Below are positions 13,001-20,600 of a stretch of DNA of 64,000 nucleotides, in pieces. Made by a program: the position numbers and the translations under genes. This DNA is from Limnoperna fortunei (Eukaryota; Mollusca; Bivalvia; Mytilida; Modiolidae). How positions within the stretch are numbered: position 1 is the stretch's first letter; every line of letters begins with the position of its first letter. The notes under the pieces are model-generated. The model saw only the letters and a program-made list of their open reading frames with translations. It ran no database searches and was not told the origin of the DNA. The stretch spans positions 47,135,644 through 47,199,643 of the forward strand of contig OX104113.1 of NCBI GenBank assembly GCA_944474755.1, in the 5' to 3' direction.

Positions 13001-16000
13001 GTCCGCAAAGGTTGGCAAAAGCTAGGAAGATTGCAGAAACTGTTTTCAATGTTTTGATACACAAAGAAGAAATGTGCATATGAGGAACGAAAAAAATAAG
13101 AATGGAAAATACAATGTAATTGAACAAAAAGAACGACAAACGTCAAATGATGTTTTGGACGCATTAAGACTACAGCGAAGAGGAAGGTCAGATTGTATGT
13201 CAAAAATAATTAAGTACACAATATTGCACACATGCAACTGTGTTGTTAAAAACGATTTTATGATCATGTTTAGAGCAGTCTAACTGACAGCAAATATTGT
13301 GGTTTTGGCATGTTTTTTGTAAATGAAAATTAGATAAAAAAAATTGCCGTAATACAAATGCAAAACGAAATTTTATTGCTTATTTTAATACGGTTTTGTT
13401 TCAAAAGCGTCTAAAAACTTCACATTTGAATACAACAATAAGCATTTGTGATTAATGTGCTAGTTTAATACAATTATTTGTATACTTTATGAACACATTT
13501 TTTAGTTACAATGGAGGACGGTGCATTGATGGAGTGAATTGGTACGTATGCGAATGTGCTGACGGTTTTGCTGGACCAGATTGTAGAGTCAGTAAGTTCT
13601 ATTTATTTAAACAGTCGTGGGAATATTGCATTATTTATTGGCTGAGTTTTAATCTGATTGATAAGGCGGAAAAAAAATATATGCTGATTAGGGTGCTCCG
13701 TTTACCCGTCTACGGTCAATGACCAATATAGCTGCGTAACCGTAACTCTTTAGGTCCTTTTGCAATTTCTTTTTTCTTTATGATCTGCATTTGTTATCAT
13801 ATCATTTAATTGTTATAACATACATTTTTGAATGTTCATATCATAAAAGGCTCAAAATCCCTCAGCCTGTTACTGGTAGTGCACATTTATTTTTGATTGT
13901 TTGTCAGTTTCAAGTCTAGGGATTTTGTATCAGTGGCGTATATTGTCGGTTTTTTTAAGCAACCGACAAAAAAGCGTTATAAATATTTATTCATATCATT
14001 GTAGATATCAACGAGTGTATGTCAGATCCTTGTACATTTGGAAGCACGTGTATAGACGGAATCGGATCATTTAGATGTATATGTCCTCCAGGCAGGTCCG
14101 GTACATTGTGTGAGGATGTAGAAGGCCAACTACCTTCACCTCTGTCTTGTCTGTTTAACCGTAGAATATATCCCGACCAATCAAAATGGGAGCACGAATG
14201 TAACTCCTGCGTTTGTGAGAATGGAGCAGTTACATGCAGCAAGGTATAACTATTAACCATACAGTCATTTAATGACTCAACAAAAATATTTTGTGTCAAA
14301 ATGATCGAATCTCCAAACGAGTTTTCGTTCATTTTTCATACGTGCTTTATTACAAAAATACAAATAAAAGAACACGCTTTGATGAACAACGAAACAAACT
14401 GATGATTGACTTGTATTTTTATTTACAAAATGTGTAGGTGTTAGGAAATAAGGGTAGCTTCAGTTGATTCTGTATTGTGCAGGTGCAATTCCCTTTTTGT
14501 GTGTTTTATTTCTTTATCTCGCTCATAATTTTATTTAACTGTTTCAATTCATTGTTTTATGTCTTCGTATTTTTCTTTTCTGAATATTTTAATGATTTGT
14601 TGTTCTGTGATTAGTTGTATCGAAAGGCTTGTGTTGGTAAATTTTTTTTAAAGTGGTATTGTTCAATGTTGCATAATGCAAAATGTAAACCGCATTTTTT
14701 TCCTTGTACAAAGAAAACTTTAAAAAATACTTATATTTATTATAATGTGTTATCAGCAATATCCATTATTTTATTTTACGAAATCAACGAATTTCATTTC
14801 TTGCAGACAATAAATAGAATATCCTAAATTGAAAAGTCATCAAAGATAAAAAGTAATAAAATTGTCTATGCCAGACGCATGTTTGGATGTTCAAGACTCA
14901 TGAGTGGCACTCAACCCTTAAACATATTTTAAACCATACAATTAGGATGTTGTTGAGCTTTTATCATCAAAATTAGAGATTTTATCATTAAAATTTTTAA
15001 AAAGTTTATACTAATTCGGCTAAAGCCAACTGCACCTTGCGAATCAAAAACTAAAAATTTAAATCATCAGCGACATTTCAGGGTATTTAATTTAGACAAT
15101 GACTATATCACCTAACGAAACAATGATATTCTTGTTAGCACAGTCAACTAGCAGAGTCTACCAAGTGATTGCAAATAACATGTCATCTAAAATAACAAGG
15201 TTTACTATTCCAGACACGCGTTTAGTCTTATCAACCACAAGAACTATTCAATCTATTCTGAAACATAAAAAAACGTATCACTTAAAACACTTTGGAACCT
15301 ACCACTTTTATTCAGCACATAAAGAGAATAACCTTTCATCTGTCCGATTTATCTTTTTTATATTTAGATTTTACCATGCAACTCTGCAAAATCTCCCAAA
15401 TTTTTTGAAGGTTTGTAACTAATGTTTCTAACACTATTTATTCATCATTAGTAACCCTGTTATTGGTTAGTGTTACATACATCATTTTGTTAAAGTGAAT
15501 GCTGGACATGTTCGCATATTTGTATGATTTAATCATTCATTGTGTATCTATTAGATTTGGTGTGGTCCTTCAAACTGTTTACATCATCCAAATATCTCCG
15601 AGAACGTATTAGAATGTGATACTGGTCAGACTTGTATAATACAAACAGACAAGGTGTGCTTTACACCGCCATGTTTACCCTGGGGTCATTGCCAAGATTT
15701 AAGCCGCACTAAAGACACAGTTCCTTATATGGTTGATACTAACTGTGCATCAACACACGCTGAATTGTCCAACAACTGTGCAGTGATATATTTGATATTT
15801 GACAAATCAAAAGTACCCATGGTAAGATAAAAATGATCCAAATGGAACATTTTTGTTATTTGAGATCAACTAAACATTATTGTTACTGATAAACCGAAGC
15901 AGAGTAAAAACATTGCCATGTAATTCAAGTAGAAGCACAATTAAACGTAAAAACAAGTAACATGAATAAAACAAAACATAGCAACATGTTTATACCCTCT

Positions 16001-19000
16001 TTCTGTTTTTGTTGGCCATCAATCTTATGTAAAATTGTAACATCATACTGTAGAAAACTCGAGGCGGTTTTCTTTATATTCGGTCAAAAGTCTAAGAGCC
16101 TAGCGCTGTCTACTTCATGCTGCTTGCGTTTTGCGCCCAGGCTTTTGTTTTGGTATCTTACTTAGCTTGCATAGTGAATAGTTTTCTTAGATTGATTGAA
16201 TGATTGATTGCATGTTTGCTTTTAGTCCAGCGAGCAGTATTTCAGCTATTTTAGGACGAGAACACGTTAACAAACAATAAATCAACGGAATCATGGTTTG
16301 CATTGGGCACATTGGGACGCGCTGTGCTACTCTGTGGGTCAAGAACTGTGAACCCTCCCAGTATGGTCCAAGTTTAGTCTTAGTGGTAATTAGCAAGGGA
16401 CTGTGAAACCCATATTAAAGCAAAATGACAATTACACAAAAAAATTTATCTGGTTACAAGACTTAAAAGAACACCTTTAGAAAACAGGCAGGTTTTTAGA
16501 TGAAACTCTAGGGAATTCGATTGCGAGTTCTTATAGTTTATTTTTTTCAAATGTTAATAAATATTACATTGTACCTTAATATAATTATGTAACTTGTTTT
16601 AAAACAGAGCATAATGAATCACTGATTAACAAATTAACATATACTGTATATTGAGTTTATTACTACAGGGAGTTTCCATTGAATCGATATGTAATACTAT
16701 CCGGAGACTACCTGTTTTGAAGGAGTTATCCAACGATAAACCCATTTATGTTGTATGTGATATACAGACCGTTCAAGACGATACAATAGAAATTTTAATG
16801 GTATGTTTTACTAAATTTTACTACAAAATAGGGCATCTAATGAGACATCAATATTAATCCTACACGATGTGTTTTTAATATTCACGAATACATTTACTGA
16901 ATTACAAATCATCCTATAGGAACAGCTGAGCGTTCATCTAAGAAGGCATTTTGGCTTGAACTTGGACCTATAAAAAAATAATTCAAAAACTACAAATGAG
17001 ATCGTTCTGAAAATTCAATTTAACTTTAGTACTTAACAGCTGTGCAATGTTTTAAGATCATTTCACAAATCTGTTGACGTGTTTTAAAGTAATCATTTGT
17101 TAACCACCAAAATCGAAATGGATCTTTATTTTATAGTACTTAATAGCCGTGTTAAAGCAAAATCTGTTGATGCGCTTTCAAAAAATAATCTGGAACCACC
17201 AGCTGTAGACAAAAACATGAATTGCCATTAGTCAAAAACTACAAATAGTGCTGTAAATTAAACTTAAAATTCGTTGTATAGTACCTAAAAGCTGTGCAAA
17301 GTTAAAATTTGGAAATTTTCCAACTGTTGATGTCAAAAATTTGCAATTCACCCAAGTTAATAGTACAAATCGGATTGTGATGATAATTGAACTTAATCGT
17401 CATTTTATAGTACTTCGCAGCTGTACAAAATCGAAAAAAATCAGTTTTATAGTTATCTTCTGGAAACCAACGAGTCACGGACAGACGGGCGTATGGACAC
17501 TCGTATTCATACGGAGGGTTTTCACATAGTACAATATATTAGTATTTGTTTTAACATACACGTATATGCCTACTTCACTATGAGAATAAACTAAATTATT
17601 CTCCTGTCCAAAATCTTTCTGTTATTAAACGATTCTAGTTTGGTACTTTTCCTGAATGCTAATTTTGGTTATAACTGGAAAAAATGAGAAACTACTGATG
17701 CCATGAAACACAGTGACCACCATATGCAAATTTGTTTATGGGTGAAATTAAATACAATTTTCTAATATCATAGTACCAAAATAAAATGTAAGGCTGTTGT
17801 TAGACACCATAAAAATGTAACCTAATTTATGACATTTCATTCATATTTTTGAAGCGTTTTAAGAAACCATCAGTCAAATTATTGTTTATTTCAAACTTTT
17901 AGTCAGTCGAGAACTCAAAATTAAGCAACAAAATTGACGTTACGTTAAAAAGAGCTGTTGACAATATTACTCAGACAATCAGCAGAAAAATGACTGGTAG
18001 TAATGCACTCGCTGCAGTAGTAGAAGTCCAAGTAGAGATGGCTTCAAGTAAACAGTCTTCAAATATGGGTAAATATAAATCTTGATAGTACATCTTTTAA
18101 ATTCTTTGCAATACTAAATACAAGTTAAATTTCTTTTTGACGTGTTTTTGCCGCATGTAAACTCGGCAAGTTGTCCTACTAGTAGGTCTTCAGCTTGTTA
18201 TCTTGATATCATACATGCTTGTTTTAAAAAGCTTTGTTTCGAAAGAAACAGGTTGGGGACAATGATCCAAATGACGTATTGTAGCCTATGTATGGCCAAA
18301 TAAAGCGCAATGTTCTAACTCATCAAGCAACAAGTATGGCAAGTATGGTTTGACAAACAGTACAGATTTAAAATTATAAGATTCTCCAACAGAGTTTAGA
18401 ATATGGGATGTTTCTTATTCTTAGTGCATATTTGAAAGTTTTTACAAAATGAAAAAATTGTATTTTGATTGTATATTTTTAGCTAAATAGGTACTAATAT
18501 TCTATATTGGGGTACGATGCGCTATTTGGGCAATTGTTCTAAACTGTTTGAATGAAATATCACGATTGTTTTGGGTTTTTTCCAGTTTTCAATCGTTGCA
18601 TCTGCAACTTTGTAGTATGTCAGTTTTGTGATTTTAATTGTTGAGTCACTGTGTTGCACTTCGCTTAATGGAGTTTACACAAAATATTAAAACGACTGAG
18701 AATTTAATTACTACTATTTTGCAGTATGTCCTTTGTTCATTATGTGCCGTGTTATCCCATCTCACTCTACTAGCATGAGATGATCGGACAGGTCACCGAG
18801 CTGTCAAGTAACAACGTGACGTATAAATGGTACAGAACACATATAAACATTATTTGGTGTACTTTCTCTGAGATAGGGACGAACAAATGAATCTTGTTTT
18901 AAAACGTAAACAATCTATAATTTAAAGTCAATAAATGAAAATTGCACTACTATACAGTAACATTCTAATTCCTATATCTATTTGATGTTTCATAAAATAT

Positions 19001-19475
19001 TAATAGCTTTGTACGATTGTTTTTAGGACCTGTCTACCTCATTCCTGTGGTTTGTTCCTCTATTGGACTTGTTGGTATTTTAGCAATAGCTTTGCTTGTT
19101 GTATTTCACGTTAAGCAGAGGAGAAGACTGCAGAGATCAAAGGCACATGCTGAATATATTCAACAGAAAACTAATAATGAAAATGATGATAATTTAAGAC
19201 GATATAAAAATCCATTATTTGCAGATACCCATAAAGACAGCGAAAATAAGCAAACTAAATTAGAAAAGGAATTAGACAAAATACAAAAAAGCCCAATGCG
19301 AATTTTGTCAGACTCTGTGAATGAGGCGACTTCAAAAGCATTTACCAAAACTAAAACGAAGGACATCAACATCGAACTATCCAAATCGAGGGCAAACGCT
19401 GTCGAGAGACAGAAGGAATTGATTGAAATATCTATGACTATGGGGGTAGATCTGGAAAATGAAGTGATGGTTTAA
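921..19475 (+). CDS. JAG1: Jagged/Serrate-like Notch ligand, 5'-partial, 18 exons
   Basis: A single-pass membrane ligand that activates Notch on neighbouring cells. The spliced exons (921-1054, 3393-3512, 3744-3857, 4307-4534, 5207-5253, 5410-5583, 5755-5905, 9147-9311, 9858-9971, 11444-11557, 12020-12133, 12447-12591, 13506-13591, 14005-14243, 15555-15821, 16669-16800, 17903-18068, 19027-19475) stay in one frame across every GT-AG junction. They encode about 985 residues: the end of EGF1, EGF2-16, a VWC-like cysteine-rich region, a juxtamembrane domain, one membrane segment and a Lys-rich tail. Family signatures include [10 protein letters not shown] at EGF1-2, the long insert of EGF10 with ISSNVCG, and [16 protein letters not shown] in EGF15. 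The cysteine-rich region after EGF16 separates Jagged/Serrate from Delta. Signal peptide, MNNL and DSL are upstream of the window; I found no DSL exon in 1-920. Vertebrate Jagged1 is about 1,218 aa, and this would be similar. The symbol is by homology; an invertebrate single-copy name (Jagged/Serrate) may be preferred. Confidence 0.95.
1081..2013 (+). mobile_element. Hairpin-ended tandem-core element, copy 1 (5' end truncated)
   Basis: It begins inside the family 5' motif (GGGTCAGTGTGAGCTATTCT) and ends with the family 3' end, TGAGCAATACAGGCTC, then the palindrome AGGCTCTTAAGAGCCT. It contains about three core units of roughly 310-320 bases, marked by the recurring CATGGCTTCCAGGGCC and AAGATGGCCGCCATCGCAGG. 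It sits in a Jagged intron, in the same orientation as the gene. Confidence 0.8.
2099..2340. repeat. Inverted and direct repeat cluster (GTACGGC)
   Basis: Direct repeats of ACCAATAACTTTTGCAGG lie beside several GTACGGC motifs. At about 2270-2338 there is a hairpin with outer stem AGGCGTAGCA / TGCTACGCCT and inner stem GGTACGGC-TTCC-GCCGTACC. It is probably a small foldback insertion in the intron; the family is not recognised. Confidence 0.55.
2341..3392 (+). other. Jagged intron, no feature seen
   Basis: AT-rich intronic sequence between the repeat cluster and the EGF3 exon. The small ORFs here lack codon bias or family signal. Confidence 0.5.
3393..3512 (+). CDS. JAG1: Jagged exon: EGF3
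   Basis: A 120-base phase 1-1 exon after TTTTTCAG, with donor GTAAGT. It encodes one EGF beginning [17 protein letters not shown] and ending GYSGNNCQR. The DLN(Y/F)CG start is typical of Jagged EGF3. Confidence 0.93.
3744..3857 (+). CDS. JAG1: Jagged exon: EGF4
   Basis: A 114-base phase 1-1 exon between TTTCAG and GTAAGT. It encodes one complete six-cysteine EGF, starting [16 protein letters not shown] and ending GWTGSLCEA. Confidence 0.92.
4307..4534 (+). CDS. JAG1: Jagged exon: EGF5 and EGF6
   Basis: A 228-base phase 1-1 exon (acceptor CTGCTAG, donor GTAAGT) carrying two EGF repeats. The first contains INECISNPC and ends WQGPHCQLD; the second has CVNAHTC and ends GWKGKNCDI. Its length is exactly two 114-base EGF exons, so an intron found in vertebrate Jagged is probably absent here. 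Confidence 0.93.
4905..4981 (-). repeat. Short dispersed repeat shared with 48.95-49.06 kb
   Basis: The segment around TACTCAATACAGTTAAGGAC resembles, in reverse orientation, 48960-49060 (TATTGAGTATTCTG, GGCATGTTGTCAAATACGAT). It is a fragment of an interspersed repeat in a Jagged intron. Similarity was judged by eye. Confidence 0.45.
5207..5253 (+). CDS. JAG1: Jagged exon: first half of EGF7 (47 bases)
   Basis: Acceptor TTATTGTAG, donor ATA|GTAAGT. It reads [15 protein letters not shown] and changes phase from 1 to 0. It is too short to be found by ORF length. The next exon resumes in phase 0 with [14 protein letters not shown], completing the EGF. Confidence 0.9.
5410..5583 (+). CDS. JAG1: Jagged exon: rest of EGF7 and EGF8
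   Basis: A 174-base phase 0-0 exon (acceptor ATCTGTAG, donor GAG|GTAAAT). It completes EGF7 with AGYTGRHCE and encodes EGF8, from [15 protein letters not shown] to GFTGFNCE. Confidence 0.92.
5755..5905 (+). CDS. JAG1: Jagged exon: EGF9 and start of EGF10
   Basis: A 151-base exon, phase 0 to 1 (acceptor TTTATAG, donor CAAG|GTAAGA). EGF9 runs from [16 protein letters not shown] to GRYCDE. The exon then enters TTCDSDTCQ, the Jagged-specific lead into the enlarged EGF10. A large repeat copy begins about 70 bases into the following intron. Confidence 0.92.
5974..8179 (+). mobile_element. Hairpin-ended tandem-core element, copy 2 (full length)
   Basis: A full-length copy of about 2.2 kb. The 5' end is TTAGCTCACCTGACCC-AAA-GGGTCAGTGTGAGCT (a hairpin), followed by a (GTC)n tract at about 6026-6062. 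About six core units follow, with CATGG landmarks near 6192, 6513, 6835, 7157, 7479 and 7796, so the period is about 322 bases. The 3' end is GTCAGGTGAGCGATACAGG with the palindrome AGGCTCTTAAGAGCCT. Subterminal ends are inverted (AGCTCACCTGAC / GTCAGGTGAGC). No long ORF, so non-autonomous. Confidence 0.85.
8180..9146 (+). other. Jagged intron, no feature seen
   Basis: AT-rich intronic sequence after the large repeat and before the EGF10 exon. Nothing beyond chance ORFs is recognisable. Confidence 0.5.
9147..9311 (+). CDS. JAG1: Jagged exon: enlarged EGF10
   Basis: A 165-base phase 1-1 exon (acceptor AATTTTAG, donor GTAGGT). It reads [14 protein letters not shown], then [12 protein letters not shown], and ends GFSGTYCHE. 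The extended first loop of this EGF is a hallmark of Jagged proteins and is one of the clearest proofs of identity. Confidence 0.93.
9858..9971 (+). CDS. JAG1: Jagged exon: EGF11
   Basis: A 114-base phase 1-1 exon (acceptor TCTTTCAG, donor GTAAGT). It encodes a calcium-binding type EGF starting [15 protein letters not shown] and ending GYEGVLCNI. Confidence 0.93.
10095..10330 (-). mobile_element. 3' tail fragment of Penelope-like element (second copy)
   Basis: Read on the minus strand, this matches the sequence after the reverse transcriptase pseudogene at 48608-48805. Shared stretches include GACATGACAATGAGTAACTC, TTCGGGTTACTC, GTTTTTTGCGCTTTTGGTTT-like text and TTGACTTTGAGTTTCGGCTC. Only the untranslated tail is present, as expected for a 5'-truncated retroelement insertion. 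Confidence 0.65.
10490..11101 (+). mobile_element. Hairpin-ended tandem-core element, copy 3 (3' part only)
   Basis: Starts within a core unit (GTTCCACACAATTAAGG-like) and carries about two diverged units with CAACATGGCTGCCA. It ends GTCAGGTGAGCGATGCAGGC followed by a degenerate terminal palindrome. It is 5' truncated and older than copy 2, judging by divergence. Confidence 0.7.
11191..11291. mobile_element. Palindromic MITE, copy 1 (degenerate)
   Basis: The left end TCTAATTAAAATTAAATCTT is mirrored by an imperfect right end (GGGGAGAAGGTGTAAGATTT, then TTTAAATTGGACTGA). The same ends occur in better copies at 29447-29560 and 59112-59229. Confidence 0.7.
11444..11557 (+). CDS. JAG1: Jagged exon: EGF12
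   Basis: A 114-base phase 1-1 exon (acceptor TTAAACAG, donor GTAAGT). It reads [15 protein letters not shown] and ends WKGKTCTL. Confidence 0.92.
   Translation: MKMTVYPILVETVGIALTWWRISFVSVQMCGKAKRAH
12020..12133 (+). CDS. JAG1: Jagged exon: EGF13
   Basis: A 114-base phase 1-1 exon (acceptor CTGTTTCAG, donor GTAAGT). It encodes one EGF with [13 protein letters not shown] and a YEGSTCQI ending. The reduced first cysteine spacing matches EGF13 of Jagged1. Confidence 0.92.
12447..12591 (+). CDS. JAG1: Jagged exon: EGF14 and start of EGF15
   Basis: A 145-base exon, phase 1 to 2 (acceptor CGTTACAG, donor TG|GTATGT). It encodes EGF14 ([12 protein letters not shown] to GYEGPQCE) and the first residues of EGF15 (NINDCNPFP). 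The TG at its end joins the T of the next exon to make the second Cys of EGF15. Reading on into the intron would give a false Trp, so the splice is needed. Confidence 0.9.
12592..13505 (+). other. Jagged intron inside EGF15, nothing recognised
   Basis: The intron separates the two parts of EGF15. Small ORFs near 13.0-13.28 kb (one contains [17 protein letters not shown]) show no supporting splice or family evidence, and I do not call them. Confidence 0.5.
13506..13591 (+). CDS. JAG1: Jagged exon: rest of EGF15
   Basis: An 86-base exon, phase 2 to 1 (acceptor TTTTTTAG, donor GTAAGT). It completes a Cys codon and reads [20 protein letters not shown], ending FAGPDCRV, the most conserved EGF of the family. 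Confidence 0.92.
14005..14243 (+). CDS. JAG1: Jagged exon: EGF16 and start of cysteine-rich region
   Basis: A 239-base exon, phase 1 to 0 (acceptor CATTGTAG, donor AAG|GTATAA). EGF16 runs from [15 protein letters not shown] to GRSGTLCE. It is followed by a VWC-like start with [18 protein letters not shown] and [15 protein letters not shown], as in Jagged after its last EGF. Confidence 0.93.
14244..15554 (+). other. Jagged intron, no feature seen
   Basis: A 1.3 kb AT-rich intron in the cysteine-rich region. A 107-codon ORF at 15099-15422 has no recognisable domain and no codon signal, and I treat it as chance. Confidence 0.5.
15555..15821 (+). CDS. JAG1: Jagged exon: cysteine-rich (VWC-like) region
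   Basis: A 267-base phase 0-0 exon (acceptor CTATTAG, donor ATG|GTAAGA). It starts IWCGPSNCL, then has ECDTGQTCI and [13 protein letters not shown], and ends [17 protein letters not shown]. The WCGP and GQ(S/T)C signatures match the Jagged cysteine-rich domain. Confidence 0.93.
16186..16405 (-). mobile_element. SINE 3' fragment, type S1, in Jagged intron
   Basis: On the minus strand it ends AATAGCTGAAATACTGCTCG then CAATCAATCATTCAATCAAT. This matches the tail of the better copy at 28744-29264 (ATAGCTGAAATATTGCTG, then repeated ATCA). The 5' tRNA-like head is missing or too diverged to see. Confidence 0.6.
16669..16800 (+). CDS. JAG1: Jagged exon: juxtamembrane ectodomain, part 1
   Basis: A 132-base phase 0-0 exon (acceptor ACTACAG, donor GTATGT). 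It encodes [19 protein letters not shown] and then IYVVCDIQ, matching the juxtamembrane domain of Jagged1, which has two cysteines in the same places. Confidence 0.92.
17020..17530. repeat. Diverged tandem repeat, about 105-145 base units
   Basis: The landmark TAGTACTTAACAGCTGTGCA recurs in variant form near 17029, 17135, 17279 and 17408. It is followed by a terminal GGACAGACGGGCG tract. The structure resembles other mollusc repeats ending in GGACGGACAG, such as those at 36.2 and 40.9 kb. Confidence 0.6.
17903..18068 (+). CDS. JAG1: Jagged exon: juxtamembrane ectodomain, part 2
   Basis: A 166-base exon, phase 0 to 1 (acceptor CTTTTAG, donor ATGG|GTAAAT). It reads [18 protein letters not shown] and [11 protein letters not shown], like the Jagged1 segment before the membrane. 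A second AG lies four bases into the exon, but using it would break the frame. Confidence 0.9.
18069..19026 (+). other. Last Jagged intron, no feature seen
   Basis: AT-rich intron with no recognised repeat or ORF. Confidence 0.5.
19027..19475 (+). CDS. JAG1: Jagged last exon: membrane segment and cytoplasmic tail
   Basis: The acceptor is TTTTTAG and the stop is TAA at 19473-19475. The membrane segment is about 22 residues, including [14 protein letters not shown], followed by the stop-transfer [10 protein letters not shown]. The tail of about 115 residues is rich in Lys, possible ubiquitin acceptors for Mindbomb/Neuralized. It contains overlapping NxxN motifs in NNENDDN and a RYKNPLF segment corresponding to the KNP region of Jagged1. 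It ends EVMV, a class II-type PDZ ligand like the YIV end of Jagged1. Confidence 0.95.
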
Positions 19476-20600
19476 TTGAGATTTTGTAGAACTAGCCTTA
19501 AAGGCGCTGTAAGTTTGTTAAAATTCACGTAATCATGACGTTTTGTTACATATAAATGTATCATTGTATGAACTGAAAGAACTAAAATAAGTTTATTAGA
19601 ATGTTTCTGTCAGATTCTGAATTCTTCCGTAAATCGCCGATTTCTGATACAGATGATCCCGTACAATTTGAGCACAATCGCACGCACGCATCTGTACTTG
19701 CGTCATCCAGTCAAAACCCATCAAATTATAAAGTTGTTATTGTAATTTAACAACGTTATTGTTCCGGGCGTTTGATTGGATGTCGGAGACAATGAAGTCT
19801 TAAAATCGCGATGATGTAAAAGTTATCGTTCTAACGCAGCAATAAAACATTTATGCGCTATTGGGAAAGCCTTTGTGATCTTCCACTCATGAAAGAAATA
19901 TTTATGTCCTTTAGCTCGTTCCGTTGCGCTTTCACACGCGAAAATACATAAAATTTCTATCACTCGTAAAAGATCACCCGGTCTTTCGCAAAACGTTTTT
20001 AAGAACCTATTATTCTTTTCATTCTATTTAATAGAACTATCTAAAACCGAAATCATCAAGACGAATCGGGCTTGAAATCTCTATGACAACTATTTCTATA
20101 CTGGGAGACTATCGAGATTGGAGAAATCCGATATTCCAAGAGTACTTATGTAAGATTCTGTTTCTCTAATTTTTAAAAGTATTAAATTGTCGAAATGAAG
20201 TACATATTCTCCCAACCCTAATTTTACTTTCATGACTTGAATACGCGGTAAATGGAAGATCTTTTGTTTATGACGTCATGAGTTCTTATTATGACGTTAT
20301 TATTTTAAACCAATCAACTGCTGAAAACGACAAATTCACTAGTGACGAGAACTATATTTTCCACACTGGTCAAGCGGTTGAAATATTAGCCATTTTTACT
20401 ACTCAAAACTGTATGAAGACCTGATTTCAAATTTGATTAGAAATGTTTGTCTAGAAGAATTTGAAACAGATTTGTGCTGAACATGGTAATAGACTATGAA
20501 AATGTGTTTATGTTTATCAGTGTATTGCATGTGATCGTTTGTATCATTTCATAATAAATATGTTTAATACACGGTGCTCTTTCGCTGATATTTACAGTTT
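19476..20600 (+). other. Jagged 3' flank with candidate polyadenylation signals
   Basis: No coding sequence is seen. AATAAA occurs at 19841-19846 and again at 20553-20558; either could end the Jagged transcript. An imperfect inverted repeat of about 40-base arms spans 19866-19988. The choice of poly(A) site is inference. Confidence 0.4.

Noticed and set aside
13074..13283. Small ORF with [16 protein letters not shown], perhaps a host exon or cytochrome P450 fragment
   Set aside because: No second motif, no splice context and no frame continuity; similarity is too weak.
15099..15422. 107-codon ORF in a Jagged intron
   Set aside because: No recognisable domain and amino-acid make-up typical of AT-rich chance ORFs.
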